Below, piece by piece: positions 1 through 5,524 of a stretch of 6,487 nucleotides of DNA (positions are counted from its first letter, which is position 1; the number at the start of each line of letters is the position of its first letter). Below the pieces are notes generated by a model. The model worked only from the letters and a program-made list of their open reading frames with translations, was not told the origin of the DNA and made no database searches. Source of the stretch: Nitrosotalea sp. (lineage in GTDB: Archaea; Halobacteriota; Syntropharchaeia; Alkanophagales; Methanospirareceae). The DNA is taken from NCBI GenBank assembly GCA_020725315.1, contig DYFG01000091.1, forward strand, positions 1 to 6,487. Direction: 5' to 3'. A program made the position numbers and the translations under genes.

Positions 1-1
1 G

Positions 2-23
2 ATTGTCCTTAGTTAGGAACAAT
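2..23. terminator. Weak hairpin downstream of the UbiD-family gene
   Basis: ATTGT-CCT pairs with AGG-ACAAT around a 5-nt loop, with one bulged A, giving an 8-bp imperfect stem about 40 nt past the UbiD-family stop. The gap between (24-62) holds an AT box, TATATAAAG on the minus strand, that could equally be a promoter for a gene to the left. The sequence needed to see a T-run lies outside the window. Confidence 0.25.
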
Positions 24-62
24 AAAATGGAAGGAAGTTATACTTTATATACAATGTAAACG

Positions 63-1352
63 CTATGTATCCATACTTAACTCAGAACCCACCCGCTCAT
101 ACCTCTTCTCCTTCCCTAACTCCTTCGTTGCATCTATACCAATCTTGGTTGTCAGTCCATTTTTAGATGAGGGATCAAGTGATGAGCCCATTACATTCGG
201 GATAAGCACCACATCTTCATTCCATCTCACCCTCGTCGCTAATGCATATTCTACCTCATTCGGATTATATATGTCTATATCCTCATCAACAATGATAACG
301 AGTTTTAGGCTTGGATGTGCTGCGAACGCAGCGATAATCGCATTCCTTACCTCCCCTTCTCGTTCCTTCTCCAGTTGCACCACCGCATGCAAGTAACAAC
401 ATCCTCCTTCGGTCAAGAACACGTTCTTCACTCGTGCCACATGCTCTATGGCTCTGAAGATTAACGGTTCGTACGGCACGCCCATAAGCAGCTGGTGTTC
501 CCGACCTGAAGGGAGGATGGCATGATATATCGGGTCTTTTCGGTGATACATTCTCGTAAGTGTGATGACAGGCTCCTCTCTTATCTCATCATATGTGCCA
601 GTGATGTCCAAGAAAGGACCTTCCTTTGCTCGTTCTTCTCCTATAAAGCCTTCAAAGGCGATTTCAGCATGCGGTACCGCGATGCCATTCCCCAATTTGA
701 AGAGCTCTATCGGTTCTTTTTTCAATGCAGATGCGTATTCAAACTCCTTTCCCGGTGGGACCCGTGTTGCTGCGGCGAAAAGGATCAAAGGGTCTATTCC
801 TATCGCTATTCCCACTTGTAATTCCTCTCCTCTTTCCATCGCTTCACGATGCATCTTATACAAGTGGCGAGAAGGAACAAGCCGCGCTGCTACCCGGTTC
901 TCATCTAAGACGAGCATCCGGTGAAATGATGCATTGATCACGCCATCCAGTTCCGCGACGACCACACCTCCCGTGATATAAGCACCGCCATCGCCTCTGA
1001 AATAGGTTAATATCGGCACCTCGTCCAAATCAGGCTCTTTAACCACCTCTTTTGTCGGTGAATCCTCCGCTATGTTCACCCTACCACTTTCAGAGTATCC
1101 GCTTTCCGGGATGCCAGCCAGAAGATGCACGAGTTTATCAGATGACGTGCCCAGCAACTCTGCCAGCGTTGATCTTTTACCAAGCACATTCATGATTACC
1201 TTATGCGTGCCATCAACCGCGTGGAAAAAAACGGGCATCCCCCTTTGCTCAAACTCCCTACAAATAGATGCCACCTCGTAGTTTGAGGACACTTCGTGCT
1301 CGATCTCGATTAACTTCCCTTCTCGCGCTAATTTATCTTTGAATGCTCTCAT
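63..1352 (-). CDS. UbiD-family decarboxylase, probable anhydromevalonate phosphate decarboxylase
   Basis: Complete 429-residue UbiD-superfamily protein; the family uses prenylated FMN to decarboxylate unsaturated acids. Visible family residues are N140 and R145 (an N-x4-R pair as in Fdc1), H163, E230 in HAEIAFEG, E244 and D249 in EGPFLDITGTYD, and the acidic run VDEDIDIYN at 355-363. These correspond to the cofactor and metal ligands and the catalytic Arg-Glu-Glu triad, with Asp in place of the last Glu. It is shorter than bacterial UbiD (about 490-500 residues) and close to archaeal homologues shown to decarboxylate trans-anhydromevalonate 5-phosphate in the modified mevalonate (isoprenoid) pathway. 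That substrate is inferred from archaeal context and length; another acid is possible. It should be cytosolic and needs a UbiX-type flavin prenyltransferase, which is not in the window. The ATG at 1352 starts the conserved N-terminus (MRAFKDKL) and has no clear Shine-Dalgarno. It lies 90 nt downstream of the fumarase gene, on the same strand. Confidence 0.9.
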   Translation of the reverse strand: MRAFKDKLAREGKLIEIEHEVSSNYEVASICREFEQRGMPVFFHAVDGTHKVIMNVLGKRSTLAELLGTSSDKLVHLLAGIPESGYSESGRVNIAEDSPTKEVVKEPDLDEVPILTYFRGDGGAYITGGVVVAELDGVINASFHRMLVLDENRVAARLVPSRHLYKMHREAMERGEELQVGIAIGIDPLILFAAATRVPPGKEFEYASALKKEPIELFKLGNGIAVPHAEIAFEGFIGEERAKEGPFLDITGTYDEIREEPVITLTRMYHRKDPIYHAILPSGREHQLLMGVPYEPLIFRAIEHVARVKNVFLTEGGCCYLHAVVQLEKEREGEVRNAIIAAFAAHPSLKLVIIVDEDIDIYNPNEVEYALATRVRWNEDVVLIPNVMGSSLDPSSKNGLTTKIGIDATKELGKEKRYERVGSELSMDT

Positions 1353-1395
1353 TTTTTGTCTGTATATAATGCAATGCTATGTTAATGTGCCACGG

Positions 1396-1406
1396 TATAT
1401 TTTAAA
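1396..1406 (-). promoter_or_regulatory. Possible TATA box for the UbiD-family gene
   Basis: The minus strand reads TTTAAAATATA here, in the 90-nt gap between the fumarase stop and the UbiD-family ATG. It is 44-54 nt upstream of that ATG, so transcription would begin about 20-25 nt before the start codon. A second AT box (ATTATATAC, about 1363-1371) is closer to the ATG. An own promoter would let the gene be expressed apart from fumarase, though readthrough is equally possible. Confidence 0.35.
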
Positions 1407-1442
1407 CATTCTGATTTCTTTTGGTTCATCTCCATCTATCTC

Positions 1443-2318
1443 TCACAGATACTCCACCCGTCCATCTGAATATATCTTTGCAGCTGATTTACGAGCAGCC
1501 CAGCACTGGAAAGTTACTGCAACGGGCAAACTTGTTATGTGCGTAGCTACGGTTTCGATGTGCACATCAAGTGCAGTGGTCTTTCCTCCCAAACCCATGG
1601 GGCCGATACCTGTGTTGTTCACCGCTTCGAAGAGTTCCTCTTCAAATCGCGCGATCCTCGCTTCCGTATTCCGCACACCGACCGGTCTCAGCAATGCCAC
1701 CTTTGCGAGCTTCATCGCTATATCCGCTGTGCCACCCACACCAATGCCGATGATGGTAGGTGGGCACGGTCTCCCAGCGGCATTGAGCACCGCTTCAAGC
1801 ACAAACTTCTTTATCTCGTTCGTTGCTTCCTCCTCGGACTGAGGAGCGAGCATCGTAAATGCACTCACGTTCTCCGAACCGCCGCCTTTTGGAAATGCCA
1901 TTAGCTCAAGTCCATCGATATCCGCGATCGTATAATCTATATACGGCATCTTATTGCCTACGTTCGCTTCTCCACCCTCTCTCGTTATCGCATCAACCAC
2001 ATTCGGGCGCAAAGGAATTGCCTCCGTCGCTTCCTTCACACCCGCTCTTATGCCACTCTCAATATCACTGAGATTTACCGTGCCCGATCCGAGCTTCACA
2101 GAAAAGAGCGGGAGGCCCGTGTCCTGACATAACGGTCTCTGCAACTCCTCTGCGAGCTTGACATTCTCGAGCATCACCTCCACCTGGACTCGTGCGATCT
2201 CATGCTCTTCACGCTCGTATGCACGAACCAATGCCGCTTTCACATCGCTCGGGAGTGTTGTCTCCGCTCTCCTCAACAGGGTTATCGTTACGTCCTTTAT
2301 CAATTCTCTCGTGATCAT
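1443..2318 (-). CDS. fumA: Fumarate hydratase class I, alpha subunit / catalytic N-terminal domain
   Basis: Complete 291-residue alpha subunit of the two-subunit, oxygen-sensitive 4Fe-4S fumarase (also the tartrate dehydratase alpha family). It interconverts fumarate and malate in the partial TCA cycle. The three cluster cysteines are in the expected contexts: C64 in LCQDTGLP, C185 in PCPPTIIGIGVGG and C272 in FQCWAARKSA. Other family motifs are KGGGSEN (144-150) and GIGPMGLGGKTTALDV (about 237-252). Length matches stand-alone archaeal alpha subunits. The beta subunit, which completes the active site, is not adjacent: the next gene on this strand is the UbiD-family gene. Tartrate dehydratase alpha is the main alternative, as the alpha chains are hard to tell apart. 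The ATG at 2318 gives the normal N-terminus, and no Shine-Dalgarno is visible. The upstream AT-rich stretch is shared with the remnant of a KaiC-like gene. Confidence 0.93.
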   Translation of the reverse strand: MITRELIKDVTITLLRRAETTLPSDVKAALVRAYEREEHEIARVQVEVMLENVKLAEELQRPLCQDTGLPLFSVKLGSGTVNLSDIESGIRAGVKEATEAIPLRPNVVDAITREGGEANVGNKMPYIDYTIADIDGLELMAFPKGGGSENVSAFTMLAPQSEEEATNEIKKFVLEAVLNAAGRPCPPTIIGIGVGGTADIAMKLAKVALLRPVGVRNTEARIARFEEELFEAVNNTGIGPMGLGGKTTALDVHIETVATHITSLPVAVTFQCWAARKSAAKIYSDGRVEYL

Positions 2319-2361
2319 ATGCTGAAGATTAGTTTACAAAGAGAAAATAGGTTGTAGTGTT

Positions 2362-2378
2362 TTTGATACATATTCTTT
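2362..2378 (-). promoter_or_regulatory. Possible TATA region for the fumarase gene
   Basis: On the minus strand this reads AAAGAATATGTATCAAA, an AT-rich, TATA-like stretch about 44-60 nt upstream of the fumarase ATG. A start site about 25 nt downstream would leave a leader of 20-30 nt. The match is loose, and other AT-rich stretches lie nearby. Confidence 0.3.
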
Positions 2379-2762
2379 GGACTTCAGACTTTTCCTGAAG
2401 TCCTATATTCAAGACTTCGTGGGATAGAAAAAACAGCAACCATCGTGGTTGACAGCTGGGACGCGATGATCTCGAAAGTTGAGGACAGCAAAAGGATTGT
2501 AACGCTGGAGGCTGCGATAGCGGAACTGGTGAGGGAAAGCAGGGTAAACCTGATTCTCGTGACTGAGAGCATGGAAGTCACTCCGCTGGATTATTTAGTG
2601 GATGGAATAGTGGTGTTAAGGAAATACGAAATAGATTATAGGTTGGCGAGAGAGATTGAGATGAAGAAGCTGCGTGGCGTTGAGATAGCTCAACATAAAT
2701 ACCCGTTCACGTTAAAAGGGGTAGATTTCAAGCCTTCAAACCCTTCGAGCGGAGGAAAATAG
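2367..2762 (+). pseudogene. 3' remnant of a KaiC/RAD55-like RecA-fold ATPase
   Basis: The reading frame is open from 2367, right after a TGA at 2364, to TAG at 2760-2762. It encodes the C-terminal half of a KaiC/RAD55/GvpD-like ATPase. TATIVVDSWDAMI has the form of a Walker B strand (hydrophobics then Asp). NLILVTES is the next core strand, and DYLVDGIVVL followed by REIEMKKLRGVEI and YPFTLKGVDF is the usual end of such domains. The N-terminal half with the Walker A loop (GxxxxGKT) is absent. Family-like sequence continues upstream of the only usable start (GTG at 2445, which would give 105 residues) without an ATG, and only 48 nt separate 2367 from the divergent fumarase gene. It is therefore most likely a 5'-truncated, non-functional remnant, unable to bind ATP normally. 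A short independently expressed protein from GTG 2445 cannot be excluded. No Shine-Dalgarno is seen before that GTG. Confidence 0.75.
2379..2403. repeat. Perfect 9-bp inverted repeat upstream of the fumarase gene
   Basis: GGACTTCAG (2379-2387), a 7-nt spacer, then CTGAAGTCC (2395-2403): a perfect 9-bp stem. It lies 61-85 nt upstream of the fumarase ATG, just outside the likely TATA region on the minus strand, and inside the truncated ATPase reading frame. No T-run follows on either strand, so it does not look like a terminator. An operator for the fumarase gene is possible. The GAAGTC arm can also pair with GACTTC at 2413-2418. Confidence 0.5.
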
Positions 2763-2791
2763 AGAAGCGAAGAAGAGCAGAACTCGTGCCA

Positions 2792-2817
2792 AATACCGAA
2801 ACACACCTTTTGGTATT
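2792..2817 (+). terminator. Stem-loop after the ATPase remnant, possible terminator
   Basis: A 10-bp stem with one G-U pair: AATACCGAAA (2792-2801) against TTTTGGTATT (2808-2817), with a 6-nt loop CACACC. It begins 30 nt after the stop of the truncated ATPase frame and is followed by ATTATTCTG, which is only moderately T-rich. It could be the original terminator of the ATPase gene. Confidence 0.45.
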
Positions 2818-2925
2818 ATTATTCTGATAATGAGTAATTGTTTAGCTGCAAAATTCCAAACACTAAATCCGAAAAATGTCCAAAACATAAAGGTTTTGAA
2901 TTTTGAGTTTAGATATTTGAATTTG
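2818..2925. other. AT-rich intergenic spacer
   Basis: No coding sense is seen on either strand. The spacer holds weak inverted repeats: CAAAAC/GTTTTG at 2881-2898, and CAAAATTC (2849-2856) with GAATTTTG (2898-2905). Base composition is so A/T-biased that such repeats are expected by chance. Confidence 0.5.
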
Positions 2926-2937
2926 TTTATTTAAAAA
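2926..2937 (+). promoter_or_regulatory. Probable TATA box of the duplicated membrane-protein gene
   Basis: TTTATTTAAAAA, with its centre about 40 nt upstream of the ATG at 2973. With archaeal spacing of about 25 nt the start site would be near 2957, leaving a leader of roughly 15 nt without a Shine-Dalgarno. It is the best TATA match in the gap. Confidence 0.45.
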
Positions 2938-2972
2938 GGGTGCAAAAGTATTGAGATTTTGGATCTTTGAAG

Positions 2973-3731
2973 ATGAAGAAGAGAGAATTTATATTCAGGG
3001 TAATAACCGACGAACGGGTATTAATCGTAATAGTGGGCATAGCGTTCTTATGGCGAGCGCTCGTAAGCTCTGATGGAGAAATAACCTTATGGGAAAGTGC
3101 GTCTTCCGGTATAAGTCTTTTTATAATTGGCTGGGTCCTCTTCGGATATATATACTCCATGAACGCGAAACCGACGGACTGGCCGGTCTCGAATAAGATT
3201 TATCACGGTATTGCCGTTAGCCTTCTCGTGCTCAACAGTTATGTTATGATTTACTATGGAATGAGATGGGTTGGATTACTGGGCGTAGAAGTTTCTGTAC
3301 CGCAGGATTTCATTTACCGGGATATACGTTATGTCCTGTTCGTGATGTTTTATTGCTCAGTAATTGGCTCGGCGCGATATCTAAAGGGCGTACATGAGAA
3401 TTACAGACTGTTGATTAAAGAGAGACCGAAGAAACGTGCGAAGAGCATAAAAGAGGCTATATTCAGGGTGATAACACACGAACGAACATTGGTGGTGATT
3501 ATAGCCGCGGCAATTTTATGGCGAATAGTCATAAGCGGTGACAACAATATCACCTTCTGGGAAAGTACGCTCTCAGGTATTTCGCTCATTATAATCGGCT
3601 GGTTCCTCTTCGGTTACCTCTGTGCATTGACCGTGAAAGTGAAACACAGAATGGATTTGAGAAGAGCCATCCCGGGAATAGCCCTTGGGCTTTGCGCTAT
3701 AAACATCTACGCTCTTTTTATTACGGGCTGA
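2973..3731 (+). CDS. Membrane protein with tandem four-helix units, frame-broken in the second unit
   Basis: Not a family I recognise. From ATG 2973 it reads 252 residues to TGA at 3729-3731; a TTG at 2967 could add two. Unit 1 (about 5-155) has four hydrophobic segments, near 16-33, 44-62, 77-97 and 117-137. Unit 2 restarts at 161 with an offset of exactly 156 residues (468 nt). Residues 5-63 and 161-219 share 36 of 59 positions, including IFRVIT-x-ER, LWR, IT-x-WES and SGISL-x-IIGW-x-LFGY. A basic linker (KERPKKRAKSIK) joins the units. Unit 2 breaks off after INIYALF, where unit 1 has NSYVMIYYGMRW; the expected YYGLRW is in the next frame. One more T in the T5 run at 3715-3719 restores it. 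There are no obvious charged pore or catalytic motifs inside the helices. The gene is probably read as one with the following piece. Confidence 0.7.
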   Translation: MKKREFIFRVITDERVLIVIVGIAFLWRALVSSDGEITLWESASSGISLFIIGWVLFGYIYSMNAKPTDWPVSNKIYHGIAVSLLVLNSYVMIYYGMRWVGLLGVEVSVPQDFIYRDIRYVLFVMFYCSVIGSARYLKGVHENYRLLIKERPKKRAKSIKEAIFRVITHERTLVVIIAAAILWRIVISGDNNITFWESTLSGISLIIIGWFLFGYLCALTVKVKHRMDLRRAIPGIALGLCAINIYALFITG

Positions 3732-4042
3732 GGTGGTATGGGCTAATAGGCAGAATCATGGGAGAAGCGGAGGTGCCGCAGCCGCTGGATATCCTCTTCA
3801 GGAATGTGAGATATCTCATGTTCGTGACATTTTATTGCACAGAGATACTGGTAGCGAAGCATTTAGTAAAGGCATGCGGGGATTATACCGTACCAGCCCG
3901 AAAGTTAAAAGAGAGGGAAGTGGCAAGGTTTGAAGGTGAAAAAAAGGATGGAAGGATAGAGATATCAGGCACTTTTGAAATCACAACCTTTCAGAAATGG
4001 TGCAGAATAGGGCTCATCTTCAGGTTTAGTGAAACTATTAAG
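3716..4042 (+). pseudogene. Continuation of the duplicated membrane protein in the shifted frame
   Basis: In the frame one base back, the sequence reads FYYGLRWYGLIG, then VPQPLDILFRNVRYLMFVTFYC. This parallels unit 1 of the preceding gene (IYYGMRWVGLLG, then VPQDFIYRDIRYVLFVMFYC), so it supplies the missing third-to-fourth helix part of unit 2. It then gives a charged linker (KLKEREVARFEGEKKDGR) and GRIEISGTFEITTF-x-KWCRIGLIFRFSE, which looks like the first strands of a beta domain. The frame stays open to a stop at 4238-4240. After about 4042, however, it turns implausible, while the next frame over becomes protein-like. There is no independent start with a Shine-Dalgarno, so this is the broken second half of the gene beginning at 2973, not a separate gene. 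Confidence 0.65.
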
Positions 4043-4329
4043 TGGTGTACGAATATGAGCCCTCTCTTGGATTTCAATTCAACAATTACAGGTTATCAAT
4101 CGCCGATCGCCAGGGAAATTGCTTGTTCTTCGAGGATAGATCATTTATGGATTTTATTTCACTTTTCAAGACGACTTGTACTGGTCGGCTATGGTTGGGA
4201 AGATACACTGCAACCCACAAGGGCAACGTGGCAATATTAGAGTTCATACCGCCGTCTCCTGGAAGATACGAACTTGATTTTGATCTGGCTGCGGATGAGG
4301 TCTTTTCGGAACCTGGGCAAAGAGAATGA
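4042..4329 (+). CDS. Beta-rich domain fragment of unknown function
   Basis: A 95-codon frame from GTG 4042 to TGA 4327-4329, not a family I can name. Alternating hydrophobic patterning (NNYRLSIADRQGNCLFF, then GNVAILEFIPPSPGRYELDFDL) suggests a beta sandwich, and no membrane segment or signal peptide is visible. There is no Shine-Dalgarno before the GTG, and strand-like sequence (KWCRIGLIF) lies just upstream in another frame. One extra base in the GG at 4044-4045 would join them as ...ETIKWVYEYEP.... At the other end, MTSFQELTLYVREGGEP follows in a third frame from 4326 and reads like the last strand of the same domain. One extra G near 4315-4317 would join it. The frame is therefore probably the middle of a longer domain, attached to the membrane protein upstream or once a separate gene. 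Confidence 0.45.
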   Translation: MVYEYEPSLGFQFNNYRLSIADRQGNCLFFEDRSFMDFISLFKTTCTGRLWLGRYTATHKGNVAILEFIPPSPGRYELDFDLAADEVFSEPGQRE

Positions 4330-4363
4330 CTTCTTTTCAGGAACTCACTCTGTATGTGAGAGA

Positions 4364-4371
4364 GGGAGGAG
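4364..4371 (+). promoter_or_regulatory. Shine-Dalgarno that sets the CBS-protein start
   Basis: GGGAGGAG contains GGAGG at 4365-4369, followed by 7 nt and the ATG at 4377. It is the best ribosome site in the plus-strand block and favours a start at 4377 over the ATG at 4326. The same bases also encode EGGE if translation comes through from upstream. Confidence 0.6.
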
Positions 4372-4376
4372 AACCC

Positions 4377-4809
4377 ATGGAGGACCCGGCATATCCGCAT
4401 AAGCGAGTTGATTTGCTGAAAGTTAGAGATATAATGACACGTCCAATCATCGCTGAAGATGAAGAGGCTCTGGTCACCAAGATAGCGGAGGATATGGCAG
4501 AACTGGGGGGTAGGGAGTGTAGTTATAACCTCAGAAGGTAAACCCGCAGGAATTATTACTGAGCGCGACATAGTATTGAAAGTTGTATTAAAGGATAGGA
4601 AGGCAAGCGAGGTGAAAGCAAAAGAGATAATGGCATTCCCTCTGGTAACCATCGAGCCAGAAGTATCGGTAGACGAAGTGTGCAAGCTCGCAGCGAAGAA
4701 GCGCATAAAAAGACTGCCAGTGGTTGAAAATGGGGCGCTCGTGGGCATTGTTAGTATTCGAGACCTGTTGACATGGAAGCCGGAGTATGTACGTGAATTC
4801 TATTTCTAG
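4377..4809 (+). pseudogene. CBS-domain-pair protein, frameshifted in a G run
   Basis: Two CBS domains, split over two frames. The first frame (4377-4541) gives MEDPAYPHKRVDLLKVRDIM through to AEDMAELG, then degenerates and stops. The second continues as VGSVVITSEGKPAGIITERD. Removing one G from the G6 run at 4505-4510 gives a continuous 143-residue protein of normal length. CBS1 runs about 14-70 (VRDIMTRP, GIITERDIV with D64). CBS2 runs about 80-135 (AKEIMAFPLVTI, RLPVVENGALVGIVSIRDLL with D129). These aspartates lie where CBS pairs bind the ribose of adenosine ligands such as AMP, ATP or SAM. Such small proteins sense energy or cofactor state; the partner is unknown. The frame upstream of the ATG is open back to 4326, so a fusion to the beta domain is possible. 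The gene ends 24 nt from the convergent gene at 4834. Confidence 0.8.
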
Positions 4810-4833
4810 ACGGGTGTTAGTTTCAATACCAAG

Positions 4834-5523
4834 CTAAGGAGAAAGTTTCGTGAAGACCGGTATTCCAAGTGCTTCAGCGTCTTCCAGCGCTCTTACTTCT
4901 ACAAGAGGCGAGATAATGGCAAGCGAAGGCTTCATTCCCTTTACACGCTCATAAAGCATACCCTTCCTGAGGAGAGTGGCGATGTCGCCTCTGCTTATAC
5001 TGGATTTTACCTCCACGAGCACGTGTTCCCTGTCTCTGATGAGCAGATCAACTTCAATAGAAGCTGGATGTCCGAATACAAGCCCTTCTTCATCCTCATA
5101 AACCCACTTCCTTACTTTACCACCAAAGTATCTCTCGACCATGCCTTTTATTCCCTCTCTGAAAGCGTCCTCCGCAAATATTCCCCATCGTGCTCCCAAC
5201 GCATCCAATCTGAGCTGAAAAGCTCTCATACCTTCATTGAAGTCCACTCTAAGCGCTTTTATCTCATTACTGAGCTCCTCGATCCTCCTGCTATGCTCTT
5301 CAAGTCGCTCTTCATGCCTATCCAATCTTATCAAAATCTCCTCGAACTTACGGTCATGCTCTTCAAGCCTACCCAAAATCTCCTCGAACCTACGGTCGTG
5401 CTCTTCAAGCCGGTCTAATATCTCCGTAAAGCCGATGAGCCCGCCTACGCTAACTCTGAACTCCCTATCTTCCTCAAGCAGGTCGAGGATTTTTCTCTTC
5501 AAATCACCGTTCGTCATTGTCAT
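4834..5523 (-). CDS. Coiled-coil protein with C-terminal PD-(D/E)XK nuclease-like domain
   Basis: Complete, 229 residues. Residues about 33-95 form a charged coiled coil with 14-residue repeats (RLEEHDRRFEEILG, RLEEHDRKFEEILI, then RLDRHEERLEEH). The segment LGARWGIFAEDAFREGI (109-125) follows, as in the DUF3782-type proteins common in archaea. The C-terminal core has IEVDLLIRDREHVLVEVKSS, with D159, E171 and K173 matching the D-(x)n-E-x-K signature of PD-(D/E)XK nucleases; E118 may be the helix-borne acid. Nuclease activity is inferred only from this pattern, and no target is known. ATG 5523 lies 1 nt past the stop of the small membrane protein upstream, so the two are very probably co-transcribed and translationally coupled; a second ATG in the same frame is at 5517. 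No signal peptide is visible. The coiled coil probably drives oligomerisation. Confidence 0.85.
   Translation of the reverse strand: MTMTNGDLKRKILDLLEEDREFRVSVGGLIGFTEILDRLEEHDRRFEEILGRLEEHDRKFEEILIRLDRHEERLEEHSRRIEELSNEIKALRVDFNEGMRAFQLRLDALGARWGIFAEDAFREGIKGMVERYFGGKVRKWVYEDEEGLVFGHPASIEVDLLIRDREHVLVEVKSSISRGDIATLLRKGMLYERVKGMKPSLAIISPLVEVRALEDAEALGIPVFTKLSP
5333..5416 (-). repeat. Tandem 42-bp repeat in the coiled-coil region
   Basis: Two adjacent 42-bp units, 5333-5374 and 5375-5416, match at 36 of 42 positions and encode the 14-residue coiled-coil repeats; a more diverged unit lies on the 5292-5332 side. Such repeats can expand or contract by slippage in steps of 14 residues without breaking the frame. 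Confidence 0.8.
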
Positions 5524-5524
5524 T

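Noticed and set aside
1339..2071. Several plus-strand frames, one of 167 codons, across the fumarase gene.
   Set aside because: The minus strand encodes a full fumarase alpha subunit with all three cluster cysteines; these are shadows.
2849..2905. Nested inverted repeats in the spacer, considered as a small structured RNA or attachment site.
   Set aside because: Arms are 6-8 bp in very A/T-rich sequence with no promoter or terminator signature, so chance is the simplest explanation.
4086..4748. A 220-codon open frame on the minus strand across the beta and CBS region.
   Set aside because: Its product is Ser/Thr-rich with no coherent fold pattern, and the opposite strand carries clear CBS domains. 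It is an antisense shadow.
5333..5416. Repeats considered as a short CRISPR-like array.
   Set aside because: The units abut without spacers and lie in frame inside a coiled-coil gene.
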